A DNA stretch of 64,000 nucleotides from Enhygromyxa salina. GTDB lineage: Bacteria > Myxococcota_A > Polyangia > Nannocystales > Nannocystaceae. The notes under the pieces are model-generated. The model did no database searches and had not been told where the DNA came from. It saw only the letters and a list, made by a program, of their open reading frames with translations. Of this stretch, positions 46,588-54,266 are shown in pieces. The stretch is from positions 25,481 through 89,480 of the forward strand of contig NZ_JMCC02000075.1 in the NCBI RefSeq assembly GCF_000737335.2, read 5' to 3'. Position 1 is the stretch's first letter. Each line of letters begins with the position of its first letter. Position numbers and translations under genes: made by a program.

Positions 46588-47711
46588 GCCGGGCTGCGCT
46601 CGGCGTTGAGAAACTCCGCGAGCGGCACAAACAGCTCCGCGGTGAGCCGCTCGCCAATCGCTAGATCACCGTGGCCATAGTCTTGTTCACAGCCGTTGTC
46701 GACGCCCAGCACCACGAAGCGCTTCTCGACCTCATCCGTGTCGGCTCCCCACGCGTCATAGGCCGCGCGCACGGCTTCGGGGTGGGCGACCTTGTCGGCC
46801 GCGCCCGCGAAGAAGATCGCGGGAACGTGCACCTCAGACAGCCGCGCGAGCACGTCCTCACCCGCAACGCGGACGATCCCATCACCCAGAGCCCACTTGG
46901 CGAAGTCGGCCGAGAGCGGCGCAGGCACGTCCTCGATCAGGTTGACGAGCGCGCGAGAGGTCGCGCCGCGGTCGACGTTGAGCGGGTTGTAGATCTGTCG
47001 ATGCAGCGGCGTGTGGACCCCTTCGATCGCGAACGCGCTCATCCTGGCCAGGGCCCGCAGCCAGACCACGCGAAACACAAAGCGCGGGAGGAACCCGAGC
47101 GCCCGCAGGACTCGGATCGGCGGGCTCACCCGCGCCGGGCTGCCGATCGTTGCGACCCGGCGCAGACTCTGCGCCTCGACCGTTCGGCCCAGCGCCGCGT
47201 AGAGCAAGATCCCGCCCATCGAAAAGCCCACGTAGTCGATGCTCGGGCTGTCGGTCTGCTTGCGCACGAACTCGATCGCCCGCGGCAGATCGTGCTCGAC
47301 CATTGATGCGAAGTCGACCCGCGCGCGCTGGCCGATCGTCAAGCTGGGTTGCCCGGATCGCAAGGTCAGCAACCACACGTCGCGACCGAGGTCGCGCAGG
47401 TACCGGGCCAACGAGCGCCCCTCTTCGGCGTCAATGTTGCGATGGTTCGAGGCGATCCCGTGGACCATGAGGATCGGCGGGTCGCTGAACTCCGATCGAG
47501 TCGAGACCCGGGCAGGCAGGCGCAGGAGCGTGAACGGCACGCCGTCATCGGCTCGCAACTCATGGCGCTCGGCGTAGTCGAGATCCACGCCAAGCCTGCG
47601 CACCCAAAACCCATAGTGAGCCCAAGCCATGATCGCCATGATCAGGACCACCGCGAGGCCGACGGCGGCGACGCCGACGATCGAGGGCCAGTCCACGTCT
47701 GCGATCAACAC
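46575..47711 (-). CDS. membrane-anchored alpha/beta hydrolase (lipase-like)
   Basis: The product has one N-terminal membrane helix (IVGVAAVGLAVVLIMAIMAW) and an alpha/beta-hydrolase domain. The domain carries an oxyanion strand PPILMVHGIASNH, the nucleophile elbow GFSMGG, and a late acidic/histidine pair (FAGAADKVAHPE and QDYGHGDL). It resembles acid-lipase/gastric-lipase relatives. The start is uncertain: GTG 47711 gives 378 residues and GTG 47780 gives 401, and neither has a ribosome site. It follows the ceramidase gene on the same strand at a short distance, which suggests cooperation in lipid breakdown. Confidence 0.8.
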   Translation of the reverse strand: MLIADVDWPSIVGVAAVGLAVVLIMAIMAWAHYGFWVRRLGVDLDYAERHELRADDGVPFTLLRLPARVSTRSEFSDPPILMVHGIASNHRNIDAEEGRSLARYLRDLGRDVWLLTLRSGQPSLTIGQRARVDFASMVEHDLPRAIEFVRKQTDSPSIDYVGFSMGGILLYAALGRTVEAQSLRRVATIGSPARVSPPIRVLRALGFLPRFVFRVVWLRALARMSAFAIEGVHTPLHRQIYNPLNVDRGATSRALVNLIEDVPAPLSADFAKWALGDGIVRVAGEDVLARLSEVHVPAIFFAGAADKVAHPEAVRAAYDAWGADTDEVEKRFVVLGVDNGCEQDYGHGDLAIGERLTAELFVPLAEFLNAERSPAYPS

Positions 47712-47807
47712 TTGGGGTGATCTTGACAGCTGCGCGCGTCGCAGGCCAGCGAGGCACGCGGCGCTGCAGTCGGCAGCCACGTTCGCGGCACTCGAGGTCG
47801 GGACGTG

Positions 47808-49217
47808 TTAGCCGGGGTCCTGGCTCATCAGCTCGATGAGCAGGTCGCGCGTGACGTCTGCTGCGTCCATGCCAACCGAGATCGACTCTTCATAGTTGTC
47901 ATTGAGGCCAGTGTTCCACTCGTCCGAGGGCACGAAGTAGCCCAGCGCGTCGCCGGACAGACCGAGCACGACCTGGTGTGGGGCGGTCATCGCTTCTTTG
48001 ATCGGCAGGCCGTTGCGGGTCAGCGACTCGCCGGGGAACGCGACCAGCTGGATCTCGTCGCCAAACCGAAAGTACGCGGTCTGGGTGGCCACCAGCCCGA
48101 CGCCGTCGCGTATCACGAAGTCGTAGTCCAGGAGCCCAGCTTGGGCCGCCAGCAAGAAGGTCTCGTTGGTGACGTCGAGCTCGAAGTCCGCGTAGTTGCG
48201 AAACATGTCGACGCCGACCGGCTCGACGGCGTCGAGGGCCAGCATCGTGCGGGCCGCGACGTGGTCGCCGTAGGCCTGCGCGCGCTCGAAGTCGTCGGCG
48301 TACATGCCGTCGGGGACCTGCGGCGAGACGTCGCCTTGGACCCCGTTGAAGAACAGCACGGGCGCCTCGAGCTGGGCCTCGAGGTTGTCGACCGCGTAGC
48401 CACAATAGTCGCGGGACATCTGCAGGTTGCTGCTGCCGAGCACGACCGGGTGAGCCGCGAACGCGACCATCGCCCCAAGCAGCGCGCCCCCGTCGACGTT
48501 GCGGGCCTGGACCACGAACAGGCCGTCGTCGGTGAAGTCCCAGCCCCGGCGGTTGCGGTTGTCGGCGGTCGTTGACGCGACCTCGAGGTCGGCCGGGACG
48601 CGGTCATTCCAGGCCGTCGCCATTGACGTTGCGATCGCCGTGATGATCCGGGCGCGGTAGCCCTCGGGCACGCCCCCCCACAAGCCCTGGAGATCCGGCG
48701 CGCCGTGGCTGTGGGTGCTGCCGATGATGATCTGCTCTTCGCTGAGGCCGGTCATCGCGGCGGCCTCGGCCCGGATCGCGCGGGTCCACTGGTTGCCCAT
48801 TCCGATCGCGTCGGCGACCGCGAAGATGCCGCCGTCCGCGGGGCCGTAGCCGATCGCCATCGTGCGCACGTAGACCTGATCGTGGATGCCCTCGGCTGCG
48901 CCGCGCTCGGTGTAGAAGCCGTAGCCGCCCAGGTAGAAGCCCTCGGCGAGCTCGGCTTCCGTGGGGGTGAGATCGGTGACGTCGAAGCCGACCTCGTAGT
49001 TGGTGGGGGGCGGATCGCCGTCGCCGTCACCGGGGTCGCCATCGCCGTCGCCCGTCTCGGTCCCTGGGTCCGTGTCGCCGTCGCCCGTCCCGGTCTCGGT
49101 CCCGGTCTCGGTGCTGGTCTCGCCGTCCGCGGGGCTGTCGCTGCGGCAGGCGAGTGGGCTGAGGAACAGGCCGGCCGCAAACAGGACGGACAAGGAAGTC
49201 GGGGCAGTACAGCGCAT
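47808..49217 (-). CDS. neutral/alkaline ceramidase-like lipoprotein
   Basis: This 469-residue protein has a lipoprotein signal (lipobox LAC near residue 24) and a TGDGD-type linker. A ceramidase N-terminal-type domain follows, with VGFDVTDLTP at its start, the zinc/serine region IIIGSTHSHGAPDLQG, AFAAHPVVLG, and FNGVQGDVSP. Neutral ceramidases cleave ceramide to sphingosine and fatty acid; myxobacteria contain sphingolipids. The usual C-terminal Ig-like domain appears missing or short, since the family is commonly about 650-700 residues. It begins a likely operon with the alpha/beta hydrolase downstream. The surface anchor fits action on prey or own outer membrane. Confidence 0.85.
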   Translation of the reverse strand: MRCTAPTSLSVLFAAGLFLSPLACRSDSPADGETSTETGTETGTGDGDTDPGTETGDGDGDPGDGDGDPPPTNYEVGFDVTDLTPTEAELAEGFYLGGYGFYTERGAAEGIHDQVYVRTMAIGYGPADGGIFAVADAIGMGNQWTRAIRAEAAAMTGLSEEQIIIGSTHSHGAPDLQGLWGGVPEGYRARIITAIATSMATAWNDRVPADLEVASTTADNRNRRGWDFTDDGLFVVQARNVDGGALLGAMVAFAAHPVVLGSSNLQMSRDYCGYAVDNLEAQLEAPVLFFNGVQGDVSPQVPDGMYADDFERAQAYGDHVAARTMLALDAVEPVGVDMFRNYADFELDVTNETFLLAAQAGLLDYDFVIRDGVGLVATQTAYFRFGDEIQLVAFPGESLTRNGLPIKEAMTAPHQVVLGLSGDALGYFVPSDEWNTGLNDNYEESISVGMDAADVTRDLLIELMSQDPG

Positions 49218-49295
49218 TTCAATCACTCCGAACCGCGAGCCTCGCCCATCCGGGGGCTCCGAGACAAGCGGATCGGTGCGGCCGGCCGCGATCGC

Positions 49296-49838
49296 TCACA
49301 AGAAGCGGCTGAGCCACACGGCCAGGCAGTAAAACGGCGTGCCGGCCAGCAACAGGCCCCGGCGCACGCGCGACAGCTCCGGCTTGCCCCCGCCGACGAT
49401 CAGCGCCGCGATGCAGATCAGCCACGAGACCCCCGCCGTGGCGACCGCGTACGCGAACACCTTGAGCATCAGCGGCTTGAGCACAGGCACGAACATGCCC
49501 CCCGCAGCCACCGCCGTCAGGCCGACCGGGATGAAGCTCGACCACAGCGCGGCATGCGACATCCACGTGATCCGCGGCTCGTCCTCCGCCTTGGGCTGGC
49601 GCAGGTGAGAGAGCACCCACGCGCCGATGAAGGCCAGGCTGACCATGACCGCCAGGCCGATCCCGCCAAGCACGATCAGCTCGATGATGCGGACGATCCA
49701 GCGGCGGATCGTGTCGAGATCCGGCAGCTCGATCGCCACGCTGGCCCACGCGACACACAGGGCCGCCAGCGGGAGCGTGACGCGAGCGGGGAGATTTGCG
49801 AAGATCGCGCTGCCTCGGGCTCGGGCGTGGGGGGTCAT
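49296..49838 (-). CDS. integral membrane protein, function unknown
   Basis: The 180-residue protein has five hydrophobic segments (LPLAALCVAWASVAI; IIELIVLGGIGLAVMVSLAFIGAWVL; LWSSFIPVGLTAVAAGGMFV; VFAYAVATAGVSWLICIAALIVG; a final LLAGTPFYCLAVW). No family is recognised. It lies 78 bases upstream of the ceramidase-like gene on the same strand and may be co-transcribed with it. Its other side is the tRNA gene, 82 bases away. Confidence 0.65.
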   Translation of the reverse strand: MTPHARARGSAIFANLPARVTLPLAALCVAWASVAIELPDLDTIRRWIVRIIELIVLGGIGLAVMVSLAFIGAWVLSHLRQPKAEDEPRITWMSHAALWSSFIPVGLTAVAAGGMFVPVLKPLMLKVFAYAVATAGVSWLICIAALIVGGGKPELSRVRRGLLLAGTPFYCLAVWLSRFL

Positions 49839-49920
49839 CTTGGGGGCGAGCGTAGCACGCAGGGGCGCGGGCCGGGTGGGGTTGCAGTGGGGGGTGGGGT
49901 CGGCTAAGAATCGCGGCCTC

Positions 49921-49994
49921 GCGTGCGTAGCTCAGCTGGATAGAGCGTTGGCCTCCGAAGCCAAAGGCCGCAGGTTCGACTCCTGCCGCGCGCA
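49921..49994 (+). tRNA. tRNA-Arg (anticodon CCG)
   Basis: A 74-base cloverleaf. The acceptor stem is GCGTGCG with CGCGCGC (one T-G pair), followed by a D arm GCTC/GAGC and an anticodon stem TTGGC/GCCAA around the loop CTCCGAA, giving anticodon CCG. The T arm is GCAGG/CCTGC with loop TTCGACT. The discriminator is A, and CCA is not encoded. Its last 24 bases are the left copy of the island attachment repeat; the gene remains whole. Confidence 0.95.
49971..49994 (+). other. attL core of the genomic island (3' end of tRNA-Arg)
   Basis: These 24 bases (starting CAGGTTCGACTCCTGC) form the T-arm and acceptor end of tRNA-Arg and recur exactly at 63368-63391. This is the normal target of tyrosine integrases. 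An integrase gene ends 68 bases inside the element. Confidence 0.9.
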
Positions 49995-50054
49995 CTCCTT
50001 AGATTGAGTGCTGATGGTCACTGGGATACCGATTTGGGATCACGGTGATCATCG

Positions 50055-50073
50055 TGTGCTCCTCATGTGCTCC
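50055..50073 (+). repeat. paired TGTGCTCC octamers, left flank of the island
   Basis: TGTGCTCCTCATGTGCTCC contains two TGTGCTCC octamers with an 11-base period. It overlaps the integrase stop codon. The same pair, differing at one spacer base, lies at 63222-63240 near the other end of the island. Integrase arm-type sites are a likely reading. Confidence 0.55.
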
Positions 50074-51238
50074 GCGGTTGTTGCGCGTGCCGTTGCTCGA
50101 GGGACTTGATCGCCGCTTGAGCCATGCCGTCACGCAGGTGCATGTAGCGGAGCGTGGTCTTCAGGTCCTTGTGACCTGCGAGTTCCTGGATGACTCGCGG
50201 CGCCGTGTTGTTCTCCGCCAAGTCGGTCACGAACGTGTGGCGCATGATGTGGCTGCGGCCGCTCTGCTGAAGGCCGGCGCGGCGCTCTGCTCGGCGAACC
50301 CTGGCCCGCACGGCTGACTGACTCATCGGCTGACCCCTGCTGATGAACACATGCGGAAGGTCGCTGCCCCCGCTCGATCGCAGGTGCTCACGCAAGGCCG
50401 CGGCCAGGCGCGAGGTCATCGGCACGGTGCGGTTGCGCTTGCCCTTGGGAGGGTGCTCTTCACCCTCACGACTGCGGGTTCGCTGGACCCGAACCGAGGG
50501 GTGCTCGCCGAAGCGAAGGTCCCCCCGCTGTAGTGCCCGAACTTCACCCTGGCGCAGACCTGCATCGCCCATGAGTAGGATGATCGCCAGGACTTCATTC
50601 CCCGTCGCCGCAGCGCCGGAGACCAGCTGTTCGTAGATCTGTGGTTCGTAGACTTGGGCGTCCTTCTGATCCATGCGGATCAACCCGATCTTGAACCGGG
50701 GCGCGTCGAGCTCTTGATGCTCCCACCAAAAGCGGACCAACTTTGACATCACGCCGAGCGTGTTGTTGATCGTCTTGGGGGAGTAGTCTGAGTTCTTGCG
50801 GTGCATGTGCCGCTTGACCATGCTGAACTGCCTCGAGCCGATCTGGTCGAGCCGAAGCTCGCCGACGACCGGCACGACATGCTGCTCGAGCACTCGTCGT
50901 TGCTCTCGCATGTAGCGAGGGCGAAGCCCTTCGACTTCTGAGTGCTCTCGTATGAAGGTGTCGATGAACTCTGCCAGTGTGGGCGCTTGGGCGGTGCTGC
51001 CTCCGCCAAGCGAAATGTGCTTCTCCTTGCCGTGCCCCTGCCCACGTCCACGTCCGCCCGGGAGCAGCTGCTCCCGGAGCTCGCGCTCGTAGGCCTCGGC
51101 GGCACGCCGCGTGTTGATCGGTGAGACCTTGCGGATCACCTGGTGTGTGCCGTCTTGGCGCTTGTGTTTGATGTGGACCATCCACTTGGTGTGGGCGCGG
51201 CCGTCTTGGCTCGTCCACTTCTTCTTGTAAACGCTCAT
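50063..51238 (-). CDS. tyrosine recombinase/integrase of the island
   Basis: The 391-residue integrase has an N-terminal arm-binding part, a SAM-like core-binding domain (about residues 85-185) and a catalytic domain. The catalytic residues are complete: Arg229 (GLRQGEVRAL), His330 and Arg333 (HIMRHTF), His356 (GHKDLKTTLRY) and nucleophile Tyr365. It should insert and excise the island at the tRNA 3' end. The ATG at 51238 overlaps the stop of a small upstream gene as ATGA. Its stop codon lies inside the paired TGTGCTCC repeat. A related integrase lies just beyond the right attachment site. Confidence 0.93.
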   Translation of the reverse strand: MSVYKKKWTSQDGRAHTKWMVHIKHKRQDGTHQVIRKVSPINTRRAAEAYERELREQLLPGGRGRGQGHGKEKHISLGGGSTAQAPTLAEFIDTFIREHSEVEGLRPRYMREQRRVLEQHVVPVVGELRLDQIGSRQFSMVKRHMHRKNSDYSPKTINNTLGVMSKLVRFWWEHQELDAPRFKIGLIRMDQKDAQVYEPQIYEQLVSGAAATGNEVLAIILLMGDAGLRQGEVRALQRGDLRFGEHPSVRVQRTRSREGEEHPPKGKRNRTVPMTSRLAAALREHLRSSGGSDLPHVFISRGQPMSQSAVRARVRRAERRAGLQQSGRSHIMRHTFVTDLAENNTAPRVIQELAGHKDLKTTLRYMHLRDGMAQAAIKSLEQRHAQQPRST

Positions 51239-51441
51239 CCTGAATCCCTCTCGGAGTGGAGGACGGCGCGCGGGTTGGACGGGCAGCCTAGCACCTTCTT
51301 GAGCCGATCGCGACCCGAACAAAGGCGCTGCGGCGGCGCAGATGTCGCGAGTTGATCCACTGCCTCCTTGGGCTCGGCGACGGTGAAGGTGAAGGTGAAG
51401 ACGCTGATGACGACGAAGTCGTTGATCTCGAGCTGGAACAC
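51235..51441 (-). CDS. small protein coupled to the integrase, 68 residues
   Basis: A 68-residue frame begins at GTG 51441, only 5 bases after a perfect ribosome site (AAGGAGG on the minus strand, 51447-51453), and ends by overlapping the integrase start as ATGA. The ribosome site makes it much more likely to be real than the longer frame from 51519. The sequence opens with hydrophobic strands (FVVISVFTFTFTV) and ends basic (RDRLKKVLGCPSNPRAV). No family is recognised. An excisionase or a translation-coupling leader for the integrase are both possible. Confidence 0.55.
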   Translation of the reverse strand: MFQLEINDFVVISVFTFTFTVAEPKEAVDQLATSAPPQRLCSGRDRLKKVLGCPSNPRAVLHSERDSG

Positions 51442-52350
51442 GGTGACCTCCTTGGGGTGAGCAGGCCTCGCCGCACTGGCAACAAGCTGAATGCAGACAG
51501 GCAGGCAAGTGGAGGACACACTTGCCGCGTGTCCCTCGAGCAGCCAAAGAAACTGCTTGGCTCAAAGGGCCATGAGCCCAGATCCATGTCGCAAGCCGGA
51601 GACGCCACCAGACGTCCAGCGATGCGACGCTCGGATCCTCCAAGCATGGCTTGGAGTCATCAAGTGTTAATACCACGAAGCTAGCAGATTCGGACACTCT
51701 TCGCTGCTTGGAGATCTTGGGTTCTTGCCGGGATAAGAAGGACAAGAAGAGGCAAGAGCTACTTTGATGGATTGTAATGGGACAAGGCTCGGCAGGATGG
51801 GATGAAACGGACTGGATCAAGTCAGGTGATTATGTCGAGATCAGTATTCTTGTTGTGATGCTCGTGCTTTGCCTCCGCAGGAGGCTTGTTGGTTCCGTGG
51901 ACGAAGGTCCGCGATCCCTGCAGAACGGGGTGGGGCGCTGGGGCGACAGCCCCGGCTCCAAGCACTGGTGCCACCCCGCGAGCGACGACGATGACCTGAG
52001 GAGGAGCCGAGTGGCTGGTGGACCCTGTGCTTGGAGCCGGGGCTGGGCATGAAGCGGAGCGAAAGGCCAGAACCGGCGGCCCGCCCCGTCAATTAGAGAA
52101 TTCCGCTGTTTGCGGTTCCAGCGCCTGTATCACCGAGGGGTGCAGCGCTGGGACAGGTGCTGACATGGCCTTTGGTACACTCGCTGATGCAGGGTGAGCT
52201 TCGCTTGGTGAGGTGATCCTCCCTTTCAACTTCACCTGGATCGATACAGGGTGTGAGTCGGGAGCCGACACCCCTCGAGTCCGCCATGCTCGGCCCAGCG
52301 AAGGGCCGAAAGTCTGCCGGATTGCCTGGAAGACGCACGGTTTGGCTGCA
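51442..52350. other. about 0.9 kb intergenic region inside the island
   Basis: No frame here gives a convincing protein. The main feature is an 18-bp perfect inverted repeat at 51948-51965 and 52027-52044, listed separately. The stretch around 51660-51860 is A/T-richer and may carry the promoter of the minus-strand integrase operon. Confidence 0.5.
51948..52044. repeat. 18-bp perfect inverted repeat with 61-base loop
   Basis: AGCCCCGGCTCCAAGCAC at 51948-51965 is mirrored exactly by GTGCTTGGAGCCGGGGCT at 52027-52044. The stem would be very stable in RNA, or could extrude as a cruciform. No gene overlaps it and there is no T-run, so a plain terminator is not the obvious reading. It could be a structured RNA or a binding or replication site of the element. 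Confidence 0.6.
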
Positions 52351-52379
52351 TTGAACCTTGGAACGGCTTGATCTACACT
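52351..52379 (+). promoter_or_regulatory. sigma-70-type promoter of the zinc-ribbon gene
   Basis: TTGAAC (52351-52356), a 17-base spacer, and TACACT (52374-52379) fit the housekeeping promoter pattern. The ATG at 52388 lies 8 bases after the -10 box, so transcription would begin at or next to the start codon and the mRNA would have little or no leader. Confidence 0.6.
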
Positions 52380-52387
52380 GGGCTGCG

Positions 52388-52879
52388 ATGGGTACCACCA
52401 CGGCTTACAAGCTCGGATTCGGAAGGTATAAAGAGAGGACTCTGGAATGGCTGTTCTTCAATGACCCCGGCTACGTCTGGTGGATGATCAAGGATGATGT
52501 GCACACTCAGAAATTGAAGGGGCCGACGCTGCCGAGGTTCAACGATCTCGTTCGCCGGGCTCGGCGCCTCCGAATTCCCGGCACGTGCAAATGGTGCAAG
52601 ATGGGCAAGCCGATCTCGCGGATGTTTCTCACTCAGCACACCAGCGGTGGTCTGGCGAAGGTTGACTTCGACTGCGACACCTGCCGCCCCCTGGGTGGAT
52701 CCAACACGACCCACTTTCAGCCCGGGTTCTTCACGCCCGACGCCTTCCGGAAATACGACAAGACAGGCGGAAAATTCATGGTCCAGGCAATCAAGCAAGC
52801 CTATTTTAAGGATCCGTCCTATCGGATGACGCAGAAGCGGCTTGAGGAGTTTTTTGGTAACCCCAAGAATTTTTTGTGA
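52388..52879 (+). CDS. small protein with exonuclease X C-terminal-like domain and zinc ribbon
   Basis: The 163-residue product starts MGTTTAYKLGFGRYKERTLEWL and continues with NDPGYVWWMI. This resembles the short 'FGKYKG-x-DPGYLxW' domain found at the C-terminus of exodeoxyribonuclease X and in stand-alone phage and island proteins. A probable zinc site follows: CKWCKMG and, 35 residues later, CDTC. The basic C-terminal part suggests nucleic-acid binding. The start at 52388 is supported by the promoter just ahead. A specific function in the island is not known. Confidence 0.65.
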   Translation: MGTTTAYKLGFGRYKERTLEWLFFNDPGYVWWMIKDDVHTQKLKGPTLPRFNDLVRRARRLRIPGTCKWCKMGKPISRMFLTQHTSGGLAKVDFDCDTCRPLGGSNTTHFQPGFFTPDAFRKYDKTGGKFMVQAIKQAYFKDPSYRMTQKRLEEFFGNPKNFL

Positions 52880-53727
52880 ATTGTAGTTGGGTGCTCAAGA
52901 CTTCGCCCTCATTTGAGATACAGCGGCCAGCGAGCTCCTGGCCCTCGCCATGATCCTCGAGTTCGAGCAGTCGTTGGTCTCGATTTCACGCTCGGCGATG
53001 AGTTGCTGTCGAACTTGAGGTCCCGCTGGTTCCCATCTGGGAACTGATCCAAGGAACACTGAGGGTGGCCCATTTTGGGCCGGGTGGTCTTAGGCGGGCG
53101 GTTGGGATCTGGTGGTGGACAGCCTGTCCATTTTTGTCGAGCGTCAGACTGTCGGCTATGGATCCCCGTAGATCTTAAGATCAAGTTGTTCAGTTTCGCT
53201 CCCGGCCCGTTGGCCCGTTGCCCGTCATGCCCGTCACACCCGTTGGCGGACGGCGGTGGCGAAGCCCCGCCCCCCGGTCCGCGCCTTACGTCAAAAGGGC
53301 CGGGGGGCGGGGGTTACCCCGCCGTTCCGCCTCTGTCAGCCCGTGGCCCGTTTGTGGCTCTGTTGAGCAATCTTGATCCGGTGCGGAAGTCGGTGCGGAG
53401 AACTGATCCTCGCAACGAGTCTTGGTGATCTGTACCTCAAATGACAAATGTATGATATACTCAGAGCAAATAGAATCTATCCCAAGCAGATACTCGCCGC
53501 TAGATGCGCAGGTAGCTGCTCTGAGAGCAACCTTGCCACAGCTACGACCAGTCGTCCATCTTTGCTCCACTTGAAACCCCCGGATCGCTGGCTATTGATG
53601 GTTTATGACCCCTCCCGGTGGTTTGTCACTATCCCTACAGCAATTACTTCTGGACTGGCGACAAGTGTTGCCGTACACGTACACGTACAGGTGCGTCGCG
53701 CGCGCCACCTCTAACCCAAACATCATC
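52880..53727. other. about 0.85 kb without a convincing gene; two hairpins
   Basis: The open frames here have odd composition and no domains. A short hairpin, GGACA GCC TGTCC followed by ATTTTT at 53117-53135, could be an intrinsic terminator. A stronger one at 53265-53312 has 13-bp arms (CCCCGCCCCCCGG / CCGGGGGGCGGGG) around a 22-base loop. From about 53440 the DNA becomes much richer in A/T, marking entry into the low-GC part of the island. Confidence 0.5.
53265..53312. terminator. very GC-rich hairpin
   Basis: Arms CCCCGCCCCCCGG and CCGGGGGGCGGGG pair perfectly over 13 bases with a 22-base loop. It sits in the gap between the zinc-ribbon gene and the low-GC lipoprotein gene. It lacks a T-run, so it may be a structural or boundary element instead of a terminator. 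Confidence 0.4.
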
Positions 53728-54261
53728 ATGAAGACAATAATAAGGATAATGGCGACTGTGCTGTTTGCTGGCGGGCTACTTGGTGGCTGCTACACCGGAG
53801 TCGACCGTACACCTATCCCCCATGTCAGCTTCGATCTCCCCGAAGACTGGAAGATCATACATGAGCAACCCGGCTACATAGTTGTGCTAGGTGACTCAGA
53901 CCTAGGTGCCCCAGTCAAGCTAGAGATTGGTCCCCACACAATCACCCCTGGGAATGAGAGTGACGCTAGGGCATTGATCGTAGAAATGCATGAATTCGCA
54001 GCACCAAAAGTCCCCGTTGAGGGCTGGGCCGCTCATGAATTCACCGAATACACACTGGCCGACGGGAAAACGATTTTTGTCCACATGCAGCCCGACACCT
54101 ATGCGCGGGCACATGGGACTGCGGCCGAGGATGCATGGGGAAGTCAGGTTGCATACGAAGCTGACGAACACGTCATCAACCTATACTTAAGCGACCGAGC
54201 AGATCTCTACTTGGATGAACTCAATATAATTGTGGGCACGAGCGTGTTCTCGCCGAGGTAA
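53728..54261 (+). CDS. predicted lipoprotein, low-GC, function unknown
   Basis: The 177-residue protein has a lipoprotein signal with lipobox LGGC (near residue 20). It then has an alpha/beta-type domain starting HVSFDLPEDWKIIHEQPGYIVVLGD, which resembles PsbP-like or serine/threonine-kinase-associated 'fits' in small envelope proteins, but no family is assigned. Base use is clearly A/T-richer than in the flanking chromosome, suggesting recent transfer. It lies 5 bases before the M23/SLH gene and is probably co-transcribed with it. A start at 53605 is possible but would spoil the signal peptide. Confidence 0.7.
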   Translation: MKTIIRIMATVLFAGGLLGGCYTGVDRTPIPHVSFDLPEDWKIIHEQPGYIVVLGDSDLGAPVKLEIGPHTITPGNESDARALIVEMHEFAAPKVPVEGWAAHEFTEYTLADGKTIFVHMQPDTYARAHGTAAEDAWGSQVAYEADEHVINLYLSDRADLYLDELNIIVGTSVFSPR

Positions 54262-54266
54262 CTGCC

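Noticed and set aside
51948..52044. Retron or group II intron RNA
   Set aside because: The hairpin is isolated, and no reverse transcriptase is encoded anywhere in the window.
53075..53428. 118-codon frame in the island gap
   Set aside because: Pro/Gly-rich low-information product running through a GC hairpin; no ribosome site or domain.
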